From assembly GCA_902795975.1 (NCBI GenBank), contig CADBNE010000008.1, forward strand, positions 1 through 57,669: 57,669 nucleotides of DNA. The letters are read 5' to 3'. Shown here piece by piece: positions 18,130-26,203 of the stretch. The notes beneath the pieces are model-generated. The model saw only the letters and a program-made list of their open reading frames with translations. It ran no database searches and had not been told where the DNA came from. A program made the translations under genes and the position numbers. Numbering within the stretch: the stretch's first letter is position 1; every line of letters starts with the position of its first letter. Source of the stretch: an uncultured Erysipelotrichaceae bacterium. Its GTDB lineage: Bacteria > Bacillota_I > Bacilli_A > RF39 > UBA660.

Positions 18130-18633
18130 ATGAATTATATTATAAGAACTGCTACAGAAGAAGATGCATATGAGTTATCAAAATTAAAATTAAAAATATG
18201 GAATCAGGTATATATAGATATATATCCTAAATATAAATTTGATAATTATGATATAGATAAAAATAGAGATAAATTTATAACTATTATGAATAATCCAAAT
18301 ATAAATTTATTAGTTGTAGAAGTTGATAATAAAATAATAGGATATATGTCATATGGTGAACCATATAGAAAATATAAAGATTATAAACAAGAAATAGGAT
18401 TATTATATTTAGATCAAGAATATCCAAAAATTGGATTAGGAACTAAATTATTTAATATAGCTTATGAAGCTATTATGAAAGAATATGATGAATTTTTTAT
18501 TTCTTGTAATAAATATAATTATAATGCTAGAAAATTTTATGAAAAAATGGGTGGAATATTAATACATGAAGATGACGATAATGAGGATAAATCTTTAGTT
18601 CAAGTTAAATATTTATATGGAAAGAAGGAATAA
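18130..18633 (+). CDS. GNAT family N-acetyltransferase
   Basis: A 167-aa protein with the GNAT fold. N-terminal IIRTATEEDAYELSKLKLKIW is the first strand and helix. The acetyl-CoA loop is degenerate (LDQEYPKIGLGTKLFNIAYE, with G-L-G-T replacing the usual R/Q-x-x-G-x-G/A core). NARKFYEKMGG is the C-terminal acceptor-side motif. The substrate is unknown; the layout resembles ribosomal-protein or small-molecule acetylases. The next gene starts two bases after its stop. Confidence 0.85.
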   Translation: MNYIIRTATEEDAYELSKLKLKIWNQVYIDIYPKYKFDNYDIDKNRDKFITIMNNPNINLLVVEVDNKIIGYMSYGEPYRKYKDYKQEIGLLYLDQEYPKIGLGTKLFNIAYEAIMKEYDEFFISCNKYNYNARKFYEKMGGILIHEDDDNEDKSLVQVKYLYGKKE

Positions 18634-18634
18634 T

Positions 18635-19306
18635 ATGTATGATGAATCATATGAAAGAAAAGTAGGTAGAGGTAGTAATTTTAATTATGATTTATTTCCA
18701 TTAATAAATAATTTTTCATTTTGTGATTTAGTAGATTATGCATTAGAACAAGATAAAAAAGATACAGAAGAAAAATTGGAAGACTATGGAGCATTCTTTG
18801 TTATAACAGATAAACAATATATAATTGGTTATACCGCAGGTAATGGAGCAGGAACACATAAAAGTGCATTTGCTAGAGTACAAAAAGAATTACAAGGTGG
18901 AGGAGTAATAGCTACACTTAGTGAAGCTAAAATATTAACAGAAAAATGTTTGAAAAATAATATAACAGCTAGAATATATTATGCTAAAAGCTATTTAAAT
19001 AATTTTTTAAATTATAGTGGACATATTGATATAGATTTAACAGATTCAATTATTACACCAGAAAAATTTGAATTATTTAAACAGTTATATTATAAATATA
19101 ATGATGAATTATTATATTTAAGTAGTAAAGGTAAAGGTTTTCAGGTAGAATATATATACTTAGAAAAAAATAAAGTATTAAGACATGAATCAACTAGTTT
19201 AGATAGTTTATATTTATATTTAGAACAAAATATAAATAAAGAAAATACAAATAATTCTAATGATGAAATTATTATAGGTGAAACAATAAAAAAAATAACA
19301 AAATAG
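18635..19306 (+). CDS. Hypothetical protein
   Basis: A 223-aa soluble protein. ATG 18635 (AAGGAA at 18626-18631) is preferred over an in-frame ATG at 18617 that lies inside the acetyltransferase gene. The middle has a Gly-rich segment, IIGYTAGNGAGTHKSAFARV, followed by QKELQGGGVIATLSEA, which could bind a nucleotide or phosphate (inference; no Walker motif is present). The C-terminus is Asn-rich. The protein family is not recognised. It is co-transcribed with the upstream GNAT. Confidence 0.65.
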   Translation: MYDESYERKVGRGSNFNYDLFPLINNFSFCDLVDYALEQDKKDTEEKLEDYGAFFVITDKQYIIGYTAGNGAGTHKSAFARVQKELQGGGVIATLSEAKILTEKCLKNNITARIYYAKSYLNNFLNYSGHIDIDLTDSIITPEKFELFKQLYYKYNDELLYLSSKGKGFQVEYIYLEKNKVLRHESTSLDSLYLYLEQNINKENTNNSNDEIIIGETIKKITK

Positions 19307-19357
19307 AGATTTTATATTTTATAAAAAAATGATACAATATTATTATATGGAGGATAT

Positions 19358-20848
19358 ATGAATAGATTAAGTAAAATTTTATTCAGTGGGGTTATAAGTT
19401 TAATGGTTTTACCTATTTCTGTTTTAGCATTACCAAAAGAAAATCTAGTAGATAATAAAGCTCCAATGAAGGAGAATATAACAAAGATTACATATAAAGG
19501 TAATACTGAACTAAATAGCAATATAGAAGAAAAAAATACAAAATATAATAGTACTACAGCTGGAGAAAATTCTATTTTAATTTCAGGTGGAACAGTATCA
19601 TTAATAAATCCACAAGTAAATAAGAGTGGAGATTCAAATGGAGATGCAGCAGATTTTTATGGAACTAACGCAGCTATTTTAGTATATAATGGCGCTAAAG
19701 CAAATATTAGTGGTGGTGAAATTAATACTAAAGGATTACATGCTAATGCAGTATTTTCATATGGAAAAGGTACTTTAAATATTGATAATGCAAATATTAA
19801 TACTAGTGAAAATTTCTCAGGTGGATTAATGGTTGCAGGAGGAGGTACTTTAACTGCAAATAATGTTACAGTAAAAACAAAAGGTAATTCATCAGCTTCA
19901 ATAAGAAGTGATAAAGGTGGAGGAGAATTACTTGTAAATGGTGGTTCATTTGAAACATCAGGAGTAGGATCACCTACTATATATTCAACAGCAAATATAG
20001 TTGTTAATAAAGCAACTCTTATATCAAAAGCATCAGAAGGAGTAGTTATTGAAGGAAAAAATTCAGTAACACTAAATAATGTAGTATTAACAGATACTAA
20101 TAATAAATTAAACGGTAATTCAGAAACATATAAAAATATATTTATGTATCAATCAATGTCTGGAGATGCAACAAGTGGTACTTCTACATTTTTAGCTAAG
20201 AATAGTACAATAACTACAAATAAAGGAGATACAATATTTGTTACAAATACAAGTGCTGTTATAGCATTAGATAATAATGTTTTAGTAAATAATGATGGTG
20301 AATTTTTAAGAATTCAAAAAGGTAAATGGGGAACTAATGGCCAAAATGGTGGTCAAGTAAAATTAAATTGTTATAGACAAAAAATAAAAGGTGATATTAT
20401 TGTTGATGATATATCTACTTTAGAAGCAATTTTTAAATCAAAAAGCTTATTTAAAGGTAGTATAGATAAAGATAATAAAGCTAAAAAAATAGATTTAACT
20501 CTTTCTAAAGATTCAATTATTGTTCTTACTGGAAATTCTTACGTAGATAGTTTAACAAATGAATTAAAAGATAATTCTAATATATATTTAAATGGATATA
20601 AACTATATGTTAATGGTAAAGAAGTATCAGGTAATACAGGTAAATATGATGAATCAGCAATTACAGAAGAAACTGATACAACAAATGAGAAAAGTAATGT
20701 AGTTAGTAATGATACAAGTGATAAAAAAAGTAATACTAATAAAAAAACAACTTCTAACAAAAGTACAGAAGTATATTGTTTATGTGGTTCTTTAGCACTT
20801 ATACTTATTGCTGCTATAGTAATTGTTTCAAAATCAAAAAAAGATTAA
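19358..20848 (+). CDS. Secreted beta-helix-like surface protein with C-terminal membrane anchor
   Basis: A 496-aa exported protein. An N-terminal signal peptide runs to about residue 24 (ISLMVLPISVLA). Residues 60-300 are made of short Gly/Asn/Thr-rich turns that keep repeating an I-x-N-A-x-I pattern (ANISGGEINTKG, TLNIDNANINTS, TLTANNVTVKTKG, ELLVNGGSFETSG), as in right-handed parallel beta-helices of adhesins and pectate lyases. A Thr/Asn/Lys-rich stalk precedes a C-terminal transmembrane helix (about 470-491) and a SKSKKD tail. There is no LPXTG, so it is probably membrane-held. An adhesin-like role is inferred. Ribosome site GGAGG precedes ATG 19358. Confidence 0.78.
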   Translation: MNRLSKILFSGVISLMVLPISVLALPKENLVDNKAPMKENITKITYKGNTELNSNIEEKNTKYNSTTAGENSILISGGTVSLINPQVNKSGDSNGDAADFYGTNAAILVYNGAKANISGGEINTKGLHANAVFSYGKGTLNIDNANINTSENFSGGLMVAGGGTLTANNVTVKTKGNSSASIRSDKGGGELLVNGGSFETSGVGSPTIYSTANIVVNKATLISKASEGVVIEGKNSVTLNNVVLTDTNNKLNGNSETYKNIFMYQSMSGDATSGTSTFLAKNSTITTNKGDTIFVTNTSAVIALDNNVLVNNDGEFLRIQKGKWGTNGQNGGQVKLNCYRQKIKGDIIVDDISTLEAIFKSKSLFKGSIDKDNKAKKIDLTLSKDSIIVLTGNSYVDSLTNELKDNSNIYLNGYKLYVNGKEVSGNTGKYDESAITEETDTTNEKSNVVSNDTSDKKSNTNKKTTSNKSTEVYCLCGSLALILIAAIVIVSKSKKD

Positions 20849-20856
20849 TTAAAATA

Positions 20857-20865
20857 TGATATAAT
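20857..20865 (+). promoter_or_regulatory. Extended -10 promoter (TGATATAAT)
   Basis: It lies 23 bases before the zinc-ribbon membrane protein start. No terminator is visible after the upstream surface-protein gene, so read-through is also possible. Confidence 0.5.
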
Positions 20866-20888
20866 ATTATTTCAAAGAGGGATGTAAT

Positions 20889-21263
20889 ATGAAAAAGTGT
20901 TTAAATTGTAATAAAATGTTAGAAGATAATGTAGCTTTTTGTTCTGAATGTGGAAGTAATAACTTTTTATATGAAAATAATAATCAAATGAATTATAATC
21001 AAAATTATCAATATAATAATCAATATAATCAATATCCATATCAACAACAAAATAATTCAGGTTCTAATTTAGGTCATCCTATTATTTGGGGTGTAGTTGG
21101 ATATTTTGTTCCTATAGCAGGTATAGTATTATATTTTGTTTGGAAGAATAGTAATCCAGAACAAGCTAAAGGAGCAGGAATAGGTGCATTAATTAATATA
21201 GTTTTAACTGTTATAATTTGTGTATTTTATTTTATAATGTTTGCAAGTCTTATGGATTTTTAA
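20889..21263 (+). CDS. Zinc-ribbon membrane protein
   Basis: A 124-aa protein. The N-terminal zinc ribbon is CxxC-x12-CxxC (MKKCLNCNKMLEDNVAFCSE, then C-G), like the zinc_ribbon_2 fold found on many Gram-positive membrane proteins. Residues 32-57 are an Asn/Gln/Tyr-rich linker. Two hydrophobic segments follow (about 64-86 and 96-122). The cytoplasmic ribbon may sense or hold zinc; the role is unknown. It lies just before the Fur-regulated metal genes but is separated from them by a terminator. Confidence 0.75.
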   Translation: MKKCLNCNKMLEDNVAFCSECGSNNFLYENNNQMNYNQNYQYNNQYNQYPYQQQNNSGSNLGHPIIWGVVGYFVPIAGIVLYFVWKNSNPEQAKGAGIGALINIVLTVIICVFYFIMFASLMDF

Positions 21264-21290
21264 AAAAAGATAATTAATTTATCTTTTTTT
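21262..21290 (+). terminator. Terminator after the zinc-ribbon gene
   Basis: AAAAAAGATAA pairs with TTATCTTTTTT across TTAAT; the right arm runs into the T-run. Confidence 0.8.
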
Positions 21291-21291
21291 A

Positions 21292-21319
21292 TTGCATTTA
21301 AAAAAATAAATGATATAAT
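21292..21319 (+). promoter_or_regulatory. Promoter of the Fur-family operon
   Basis: The -35 TTGCAT (21292-21297), a 16-base spacer and the extended -10 TGATATAAT (21311-21319) form a good sigma-A promoter. Transcription should start inside the adjacent 7-1-7 operator. Confidence 0.75.
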
Positions 21320-21324
21320 GAATA

Positions 21325-21339
21325 TGAAAATGATTTTCA
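21325..21339 (+). promoter_or_regulatory. Fur/Zur/PerR-type 7-1-7 operator
   Basis: TGAAAAT-G-ATTTTCA is a perfect 7-1-7 inverted repeat, the canonical geometry of Fur-family boxes. It covers the predicted transcript start and ends 13 bases before the regulator's ATG. Binding here would repress the regulator and the downstream permease. Confidence 0.8.
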
Positions 21340-21352
21340 AATTGGAGGAAGT

Positions 21353-21739
21353 ATGTCATACAATACAAAACAAAAAGATATTATTATTGATTTAATAAAA
21401 AAACAAAAGCATGAATTTACAATTAAAGATATACATGAAAAAATTAAAGATACAGTAGGTCTTACTACAATATATAGAGTAGTAGATAAAATGGTTAAAG
21501 AAGGTACAATTAATAAATATATTAATGATGAAAATATTACATATTATCAATATTTAGAAAAATGTGAAGAAGAGAATCATTTTTATTTAAAATGTGAATC
21601 TTGTGGAACTTTAATACATGTAGATTGTGATTGTATTAATGATTTAACAAAACATATATTAGTTGATCACGAGTTTATGCTAAATAAAGAACATATAATT
21701 ATTAATGGTTTATGTAAAAAATGTAAGGATGTGAAATAA
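21353..21739 (+). CDS. Fur-family metal-responsive repressor (Zur/PerR-like)
   Basis: A 128-aa DNA-binding regulator. The N-terminal winged helix (IKDIHEKIKDTVGLTTIYRV, with the family's T-T-I-Y-R recognition helix) is followed by a dimerisation domain with two CxxC pairs (CESC near residue 83 and CKKC near 124) for the structural zinc, plus His residues in NHFYLKC and LVDHEFML. It is slightly shorter than usual, with a trimmed N-terminus. The perfect 7-1-7 box in its own promoter indicates autoregulation. The sequence does not settle Fur against Zur or PerR; the permease partner suggests a zinc or other divalent-metal response. Confidence 0.88.
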   Translation: MSYNTKQKDIIIDLIKKQKHEFTIKDIHEKIKDTVGLTTIYRVVDKMVKEGTINKYINDENITYYQYLEKCEEENHFYLKCESCGTLIHVDCDCINDLTKHILVDHEFMLNKEHIIINGLCKKCKDVK

Positions 21740-22587
21740 TGTTAGATGCTATAATGGATGGATTAATAGATACATTAAAATTAATACCATTCCTACTTGT
21801 TACATTTTTGTTATTAGAATTTATAGAACATAAATTAAGTAAGAAAAATGAAAAAATATTAACTAAAAATAAAAAGTTTGGACCTATACTTGGAGGATTA
21901 TTAGGTGCTGTACCACAATGTGGTTTTAGTTCAATGGCAGCTAATTTGTTTTCAGCAAGAGTAATTACTATGGGAACATTAATAGCTGTTTTTTTATCTA
22001 CAAGTGATGAAATGTTACCTATAATGATAGGAGAACATAGAAATATTAAAGAATTACTTCTTATAGTAGGATTTAAAGTAATTGTAGGTATAATAATTGG
22101 TTTTATTGTTGATATAATATTTAAGCATAAAGAACATGCTGAAGATGAACATGAACACATAGAGGAAATGTGTAAACATGAACATTGTAATTGTGAGCAT
22201 GAAAATATATTTATATCAAGTATTAAACATACTATAAAAATATGTTTATTTATATTAATAGCTAATGTAGGTATTAATTTAATAATATATTTTATAGGTG
22301 AAGATAATATATCTAATATATTAAAAAATCAAAATATATTCTCATATTTTATAGCATGTTTTATAGGATTAATACCTAATTGTGCTAGTAGTGTTATTAT
22401 GACTGAATTATATTTAAATAATTTGATATCTATAGGTACATTAATATCAGGATTACTTACAGGTAGTGGATTAGGTATATTATTACTATTTAAAACTAAT
22501 AAAAATATAAAACAAAATATAACTATTTTATCTATTATATATATAGTAGGTGTAGTAGTAGGTATATTAGTAGATATAATATTATAA
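21739..22587 (+). CDS. Putative metal permease with His-rich loop (ArsP_2-like)
   Basis: A 282-aa polytopic membrane protein with two related halves. Each has a conserved turn: LGAVPQCGFSSMAANLFSAR in the first and GLIPNCASSVIMTELYLNN in the second (P-x-C-x-x-S), as in the putative 10-TM heavy-metal exporter/ArsP_2-like family. The cytosolic linker (about 125-155) is packed with His, Cys and Glu (HKEHAEDEHEHIEEMCKHEH), suiting metal capture. It starts at ATG 21739 overlapping the repressor's stop (TAATG), so it is in the same operon and under the same operator. Transport direction and metal are unproven. Confidence 0.78.
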   Translation: MLDAIMDGLIDTLKLIPFLLVTFLLLEFIEHKLSKKNEKILTKNKKFGPILGGLLGAVPQCGFSSMAANLFSARVITMGTLIAVFLSTSDEMLPIMIGEHRNIKELLLIVGFKVIVGIIIGFIVDIIFKHKEHAEDEHEHIEEMCKHEHCNCEHENIFISSIKHTIKICLFILIANVGINLIIYFIGEDNISNILKNQNIFSYFIACFIGLIPNCASSVIMTELYLNNLISIGTLISGLLTGSGLGILLLFKTNKNIKQNITILSIIYIVGVVVGILVDIIL

Positions 22588-22609
22588 GAGAAGAAATTCT
22601 CTTTTTTTT
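22586..22609 (+). terminator. Terminator after the metal permease
   Basis: AAGAGAA and TTCTCTT stem with an A-rich loop and a long T-run. It overlaps the stop codon. Confidence 0.85.
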
Positions 22610-22672
22610 ATTTCACAAAGTTTTCATTTTTAAAACATATAAAACTCAAATATTATTAATATAATTTAATAA

Positions 22673-22735
22673 AATTTAGATGAATCTAAAATAGATAGTA
22701 TAACTATAGGTATGCGTGCTAATGTAACTATATAA
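22673..22735 (+). pseudogene. Possible gene remnant (18-20 codons)
   Basis: A short frame reading NLDESKIDSITIGMRANVTI, then a stop, looks like the C-terminus of a real protein. It has no start codon, and two stops sit directly upstream in frame (22667-22672). It may be the end of a decayed gene in the 200-base gap before pyrB. The rest of the gap is AT-rich and featureless apart from the pyrB promoter. Confidence 0.3.
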
Positions 22736-22760
22736 AATACTCTATATTTATAATTTTATA

Positions 22761-22789
22761 TTGATAATTTTGTATCAATTTGATAAAAT
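22761..22789 (+). promoter_or_regulatory. pyrB promoter with inverted repeat at the -35
   Basis: TTGATA (22761-22766), a 17-base spacer and TAAAAT (22784-22789) preceded by TGA make an extended -10 promoter. TTGATA-N6-TATCAA (22761-22778) is an inverted repeat covering the -35, a possible operator. Confidence 0.6.
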
Positions 22790-22810
22790 GATAAAAATGG
22801 AGGTAAGGAT

Positions 22811-23731
22811 ATGACAGCAAAGAACTTAATTGACATAAAAGATTTATCAGTTCGTGAAATAAATGATTTAATAAAAGTAGCTAATGATATTATCAAATCA
22901 CCTAGCAAATATTCTAGTAAGTGTAATGGTAATATAATGGCTACTTTATTTTTTGAACCAAGTACTAGAACAAGACTTAGTTTTACATCAGCTATGATGA
23001 GATTAGGAGGAAATGTATTAGGATTTTCCGAGGCAGCTTCGTCTAGTACATCTAAGGGAGAATCTTTAGCAGATACAATTACAGTAGTAGGAGGATATAG
23101 TGATATTATTGTAATGAGACATCCTAAAGAAGGAGCACCATTAGTAGCTTGTAAGAATTCTTCTGTACCTGTGATTAATGCAGGAGATGGTGGACATAAT
23201 CATCCTACACAAACATTAACAGATTTACTTACTATAAGTAGAGAAAAAGGAAGATTAGATAATTTAGTAATAGGATTATGTGGAGATTTAAAATTTGGTA
23301 GAACAGTACATTCACTTATTACAGCAATGTCTAGATATAAGAATATTAAATTTATACTTATATCACCAGATGAATTAAAATTGCCAGAATATGTAAAAAA
23401 AGAAGTATTAGAAAAGAATAATATAGAGTATGTAGAAACTAATAGTTTAGAAGAATATATGAGTGAACTTGATATTCTTTATATGACTAGAGTACAAAAA
23501 GAAAGATTCTTTAATGAAGAAGATTATGTAAGATTAAAAGATTATTATATATTAACTAAAGATAAATTAGAGAGTGCTAAAAAAGATTTATGTATATTAC
23601 ATCCACTACCTAGAGTTAATGAAATATCTACAGATGTAGATACAGATCCTAGAGCATGTTATTTTAAACAAGCTAATTATGGTGTATATATAAGAATGGC
23701 ATTAATACTTAAGTTATTGGGGGTAAAATAA
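22811..23731 (+). CDS. pyrB: Aspartate carbamoyltransferase catalytic subunit
   Basis: It makes N-carbamoyl-L-aspartate from carbamoyl phosphate and aspartate, the committed step of pyrimidine synthesis. The 306 aa are full length. The carbamoyl-phosphate loop [12 protein letters not shown] (about 48-59) is intact, as are [13 protein letters not shown], the MRHP motif, the [13 protein letters not shown] active-site stretch, and HPLPR near the C-terminus. Ribosome site GGAGG precedes ATG 22811. It overlaps pyrI by one base, so the two chains are co-translated and should form the E. coli-type holoenzyme. No other pyr gene is in the window. Confidence 0.96.
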   Translation: MTAKNLIDIKDLSVREINDLIKVANDIIKSPSKYSSKCNGNIMATLFFEPSTRTRLSFTSAMMRLGGNVLGFSEAASSSTSKGESLADTITVVGGYSDIIVMRHPKEGAPLVACKNSSVPVINAGDGGHNHPTQTLTDLLTISREKGRLDNLVIGLCGDLKFGRTVHSLITAMSRYKNIKFILISPDELKLPEYVKKEVLEKNNIEYVETNSLEEYMSELDILYMTRVQKERFFNEEDYVRLKDYYILTKDKLESAKKDLCILHPLPRVNEISTDVDTDPRACYFKQANYGVYIRMALILKLLGVK

Positions 23732-24147
23732 TGAATATAGATACAATAAAAAATGGATATGTAATAGATCATATAAAAGCAGGAAATGCTATGAAAATAT
23801 ATGAATTGCTAAATTTAGGAGATTTAGATTGTCAGGTAGCACTTATTACTAATGCTAAATCAAAAAAAACTAAAGTTAAAGATATAATAAAAATAGGAGA
23901 ATTAATTAATATAGATTTAGATAAATTAGCATTTATTGATTCTAATATAACTATTAATGTAGTAAAAAATGATAAAATAATAGAAAAGAAAAAATTAAAT
24001 TTACCAGAAAAATTAATTAATGTACATAAATGTAATAATCCAAGATGTATTACATCTTCAGAAAGGGATTTAGAACAAGTATTTATATTAAGTGAAGATG
24101 GTATATATAGATGTATGTATTGTGAAAATACATTAAATAAGATATAG
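23731..24147 (+). CDS. pyrI: Aspartate carbamoyltransferase regulatory subunit
   Basis: Allosteric chain that binds nucleotide effectors and contacts PyrB through a zinc domain. The 138 aa are slightly shorter than E. coli PyrI (about 150). The N-terminal effector-binding domain starts NGYVIDHIKAGNAMKIYELL. The zinc domain is complete: CNNPRC (about 110-115) and CMYC near the C-terminus give the four cysteines in C-x4-C...C-x2-C order. It starts inside the pyrB stop (TAATG). Its presence implies feedback control of the enzyme by nucleotides. Confidence 0.95.
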   Translation: MNIDTIKNGYVIDHIKAGNAMKIYELLNLGDLDCQVALITNAKSKKTKVKDIIKIGELINIDLDKLAFIDSNITINVVKNDKIIEKKKLNLPEKLINVHKCNNPRCITSSERDLEQVFILSEDGIYRCMYCENTLNKI

Positions 24148-24159
24148 ATAGGAGATATT

Positions 24160-24711
24160 ATGAGTAATATAGAATTGTTACAAGGTTCAAGTGTAGATGC
24201 AGAAGTAGATGCTATTGTTAACGCAGCAAATAAATATTTATTAGCAGGTTCAGGTGTATGTGGTGCTATATTTGCTAAAGCAGGTAAAGAACAATTACAA
24301 GAGGAATGCAATAGATATAATTTACCATTAAATGATGGAGATGCAGTTATAACAAGTTCATATAATATTCCAAATTGTTCATACATTATACACGCTGTAG
24401 GGCCTAATTTTAATGAAAATCCAAATGCTTTTGATAAACTTTTTTTAGCATACTATAATACTTTTATGGTATTAATGAATAATAATTTACATTCAGTATC
24501 ACTTCCACTTATAAGTTCTGGTATATATGGTGGTAAGTTAGAAAGACCAGTATATGAATCAGCTAAATATTGTGCTCTTGCATATAATCAATTTACAAGT
24601 GATTATCCAGATTATGACATAAATGTAAAATTATATTCTTTCTTAGAAAATACTTTATCTGATTGTGAAGAAGCATTTGCTGATAATTTAATAAAGAATA
24701 AAACAAAATAA
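24160..24711 (+). CDS. Macro domain protein (ADP-ribose binding or hydrolysis)
   Basis: A 183-aa stand-alone macro domain. Family features are the VDAIVNAANKYLLAGSGVCG loop (Asn and Gly residues that hold ADP-ribose; the usual GGGV is AGSGV here), YIIHAVGPNF, and PLISSGIYGGKLER, the diphosphate loop. Such proteins remove ADP-ribose from proteins or act on O-acetyl-ADP-ribose. It lies 12 bases after pyrI and may be co-transcribed, but no functional link to pyrimidine synthesis is evident. It ends at a two-way terminator. Confidence 0.92.
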   Translation: MSNIELLQGSSVDAEVDAIVNAANKYLLAGSGVCGAIFAKAGKEQLQEECNRYNLPLNDGDAVITSSYNIPNCSYIIHAVGPNFNENPNAFDKLFLAYYNTFMVLMNNNLHSVSLPLISSGIYGGKLERPVYESAKYCALAYNQFTSDYPDYDINVKLYSFLENTLSDCEEAFADNLIKNKTK

Positions 24712-24733
24712 TTGCACTAGCAATTATTTTTTT
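24708..24733. terminator. Shared terminator between convergent genes
   Basis: ATAATTGC-ACTA-GCAATTAT, with T's on the + side and A's upstream. It serves the macro-domain gene and possibly the reverse-strand gene that ends at 24724. Confidence 0.75.
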
Positions 24734-25206
24734 ATACCATAACTATTATTAGTTGTATCTTTAAATAAAAATGTTTTAATTGGTTTATATGTTAAATATG
24801 TAAAAATACTATATATTAATATAATAATTAATATACTAGTTTTTTTATTAGTATTTATATTAATTCTAGTAATAAGTATTTCACTTATAAATATAGAAAT
24901 AAATAATATGATTAATGTTACTATTAATATTTCACCTAATATTAATCTAAATGGCATATATATTATTAATAAAATAATATTTGTAATAATTCCTCGTAAA
25001 TAGTAATTACTATATTTTTTATCTTTTATAATTAATGAATATATAAGTGTTGATGTAAATATTAATTTTAAATGCTCAAATATACTTTCATTTACAGGAG
25101 TAAATATACTTGTTATAAATGATGGAAATATATTATATATAAAATGAATTATACTAGATATAACAAATATACTTATAGTATTAATTAATATTTTTTTATA
25201 ATTCAT
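24724..25206 (-). CDS. DUF6512-like small membrane protein
   Basis: A 160-aa protein with four or five hydrophobic segments. The loop FTPVNESIFEHLKLIFTSTL after the first helix matches my memory of the DUF6512 family hallmark PVNESxWEHLK. The family function is unknown. The start is preceded on the reverse strand by GGTGAT. It is one of only two reverse-strand genes in the window, and it converges with the macro-domain gene. Confidence 0.7.
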   Translation of the reverse strand: MNYKKILINTISIFVISSIIHFIYNIFPSFITSIFTPVNESIFEHLKLIFTSTLIYSLIIKDKKYSNYYLRGIITNIILLIIYMPFRLILGEILIVTLIILFISIFISEILITRININTNKKTSILIIILIYSIFTYLTYKPIKTFLFKDTTNNSYGIKK

Positions 25207-25257
25207 ATAATCACCATTATAATAATATGAAAAAATATGATAAAATATTTATAGAAA

Positions 25258-25359
25258 TTGAGTGTAATTATAGATTATAATACAGAAGATTTATTAAAGC
25301 ATAATATAGGAGAAGATGTAAAAGATTATGTAATAGATTGTTGGATAAAAAATAATTAA
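25258..25359 (+). pseudogene. Short reading frame, possible gene remnant or small protein
   Basis: From TTG 25258 the frame reads SVIIDYNTEDLLKHNIGEDV and then KDYVIDCWIKNN before TAA. The composition is convincingly protein-like, but the only start is TTG without a ribosome site, and a stop (25252-25254) closes the frame upstream. A TGATAAAAT box at 25238-25246 could drive it. It is either a 33-aa peptide or the end of a lost gene. Confidence 0.3.
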
Positions 25360-25369
25360 TGGAGGATTT

Positions 25370-25807
25370 ATGAAGTACGAATTTTTTATAGCAGGAAAGA
25401 TGAGAAATAAAGATAATATATTAAAAATATGTAGTTTATTTGATAAATATAATATTTCATACTATTGCTTTTTAACTAATGCTAAATCAAGTGATAGTTA
25501 CGCTAAAGATGTAGATAATGTAGAAAATAAAATGCAAATATTTGAATCATTAAGTTTAAAGAGTGATACAGTATTAAATGTTTTTAATGAAGATTTAGAA
25601 AATCAAAAACAATCAAAGAACTTTTTATTAGTATTACCAGCAGGTAATTCAGGACATATAGAAGCAGGAATATCATATGGTATGGGTAAGAAATGTTATG
25701 CTATAGGTGATTATGAAGCTACTGATTCATTATATAATATATTTGAAAATATATTTTCTAATGAAGAAGAATTAGAAAACTTTTTAAAGGAGTATATTAA
25801 TGAATAA
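25370..25807 (+). CDS. Nucleoside 2-deoxyribosyltransferase-like protein
   Basis: A 145-aa soluble protein. N-terminal KYEFFIAGKMRNKDNI is the first strand of the flavodoxin-like NDT fold. LLVLPAGNSGHIEAGISYGM followed by GKKCYAIG matches the substrate loop with catalytic Glu in H-I-E-A-G and the D/P-A-G-N-S-G turn seen in this superfamily (also called nucleotide-sugar or MazG-associated 'DUF4406/NDT-like' proteins). The substrate is unknown. It overlaps the CutA gene by 8 bases, so the two are coupled. GGAGG precedes ATG 25370. Confidence 0.75.
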   Translation: MKYEFFIAGKMRNKDNILKICSLFDKYNISYYCFLTNAKSSDSYAKDVDNVENKMQIFESLSLKSDTVLNVFNEDLENQKQSKNFLLVLPAGNSGHIEAGISYGMGKKCYAIGDYEATDSLYNIFENIFSNEEELENFLKEYINE

Positions 25808-26117
25808 TTATATAGTAGTTACAACATTATGTGATAAAGAAGAAATAGCTAATAAAATTATAGATACATTACTTGAAAAAAGATTAGTTTCTGGTACACA
25901 AGTAAATATTGTACATTCTAAATATTGGTGGAATAATGAATTAGAAGAATGTGATGAATATAAGATAGAATTAAGAACTAAATTAAATTTATATGACAAA
26001 ATATATGAAGTAATTAAAGAAATACATGATTATGAAGTATTTGAATTATCATATAGAAAAATAGATGGTGGTAATACAGAATTTTTAAATTGGATAGAGG
26101 ATAATACCAATATTTAA
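25800..26117 (+). CDS. cutA: CutA1 family protein
   Basis: A 105-aa member of the CutA1 trimeric family (divalent-cation tolerance; exact function uncertain). The order of family elements is seen: NNYIVVTTLCDKEEIANKI, then a VSGTQVNIVHSKYWWNNELE strand with the conserved Trp pair, EYKIELRTK, HDYEVFE, and a C-terminal FLNWIED. It is somewhat divergent from E. coli CutA. It starts 8 bases inside the preceding gene and ends at a terminator. Confidence 0.82.
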   Translation: MNNYIVVTTLCDKEEIANKIIDTLLEKRLVSGTQVNIVHSKYWWNNELEECDEYKIELRTKLNLYDKIYEVIKEIHDYEVFELSYRKIDGGNTEFLNWIEDNTNI

Positions 26118-26142
26118 AGAGTTTTAAAATAGCTCTTTTTTT
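26116..26142 (+). terminator. Terminator after cutA
   Basis: AAAGAG and CTCTTT stem with an AT loop, running into T's. Confidence 0.75.
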
Positions 26143-26179
26143 ATTATTAAATATATATTGTTAAATTAAAGTATAATCA

Positions 26180-26188
26180 TGTTATAAT
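26180..26188 (+). promoter_or_regulatory. Extended -10 promoter (TGTTATAAT)
   Basis: TG-T-TATAAT is 15 bases before ATG 26204. The predicted start lies at the GGTGAT ribosome site. A second TATAAT is at 26172-26177. Confidence 0.6.
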
Positions 26189-26203
26189 TAAATTGGTGAT
26201 AAA

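Noticed and set aside
21702..22160. Long reverse-strand open frame opposite the metal permease (also 11728-12396, 23832-24386 and others)
   Set aside because: They mirror well-supported + strand genes, have no ribosome site or promoter of their own, and their products are Cys/Ser/Asn/Ile-rich translations of antisense codons.
22811..24711. Functional link of the macro-domain gene to pyrBI
   Set aside because: Only proximity supports it; the family acts on ADP-ribose, and no shared substrate or regulation is visible.
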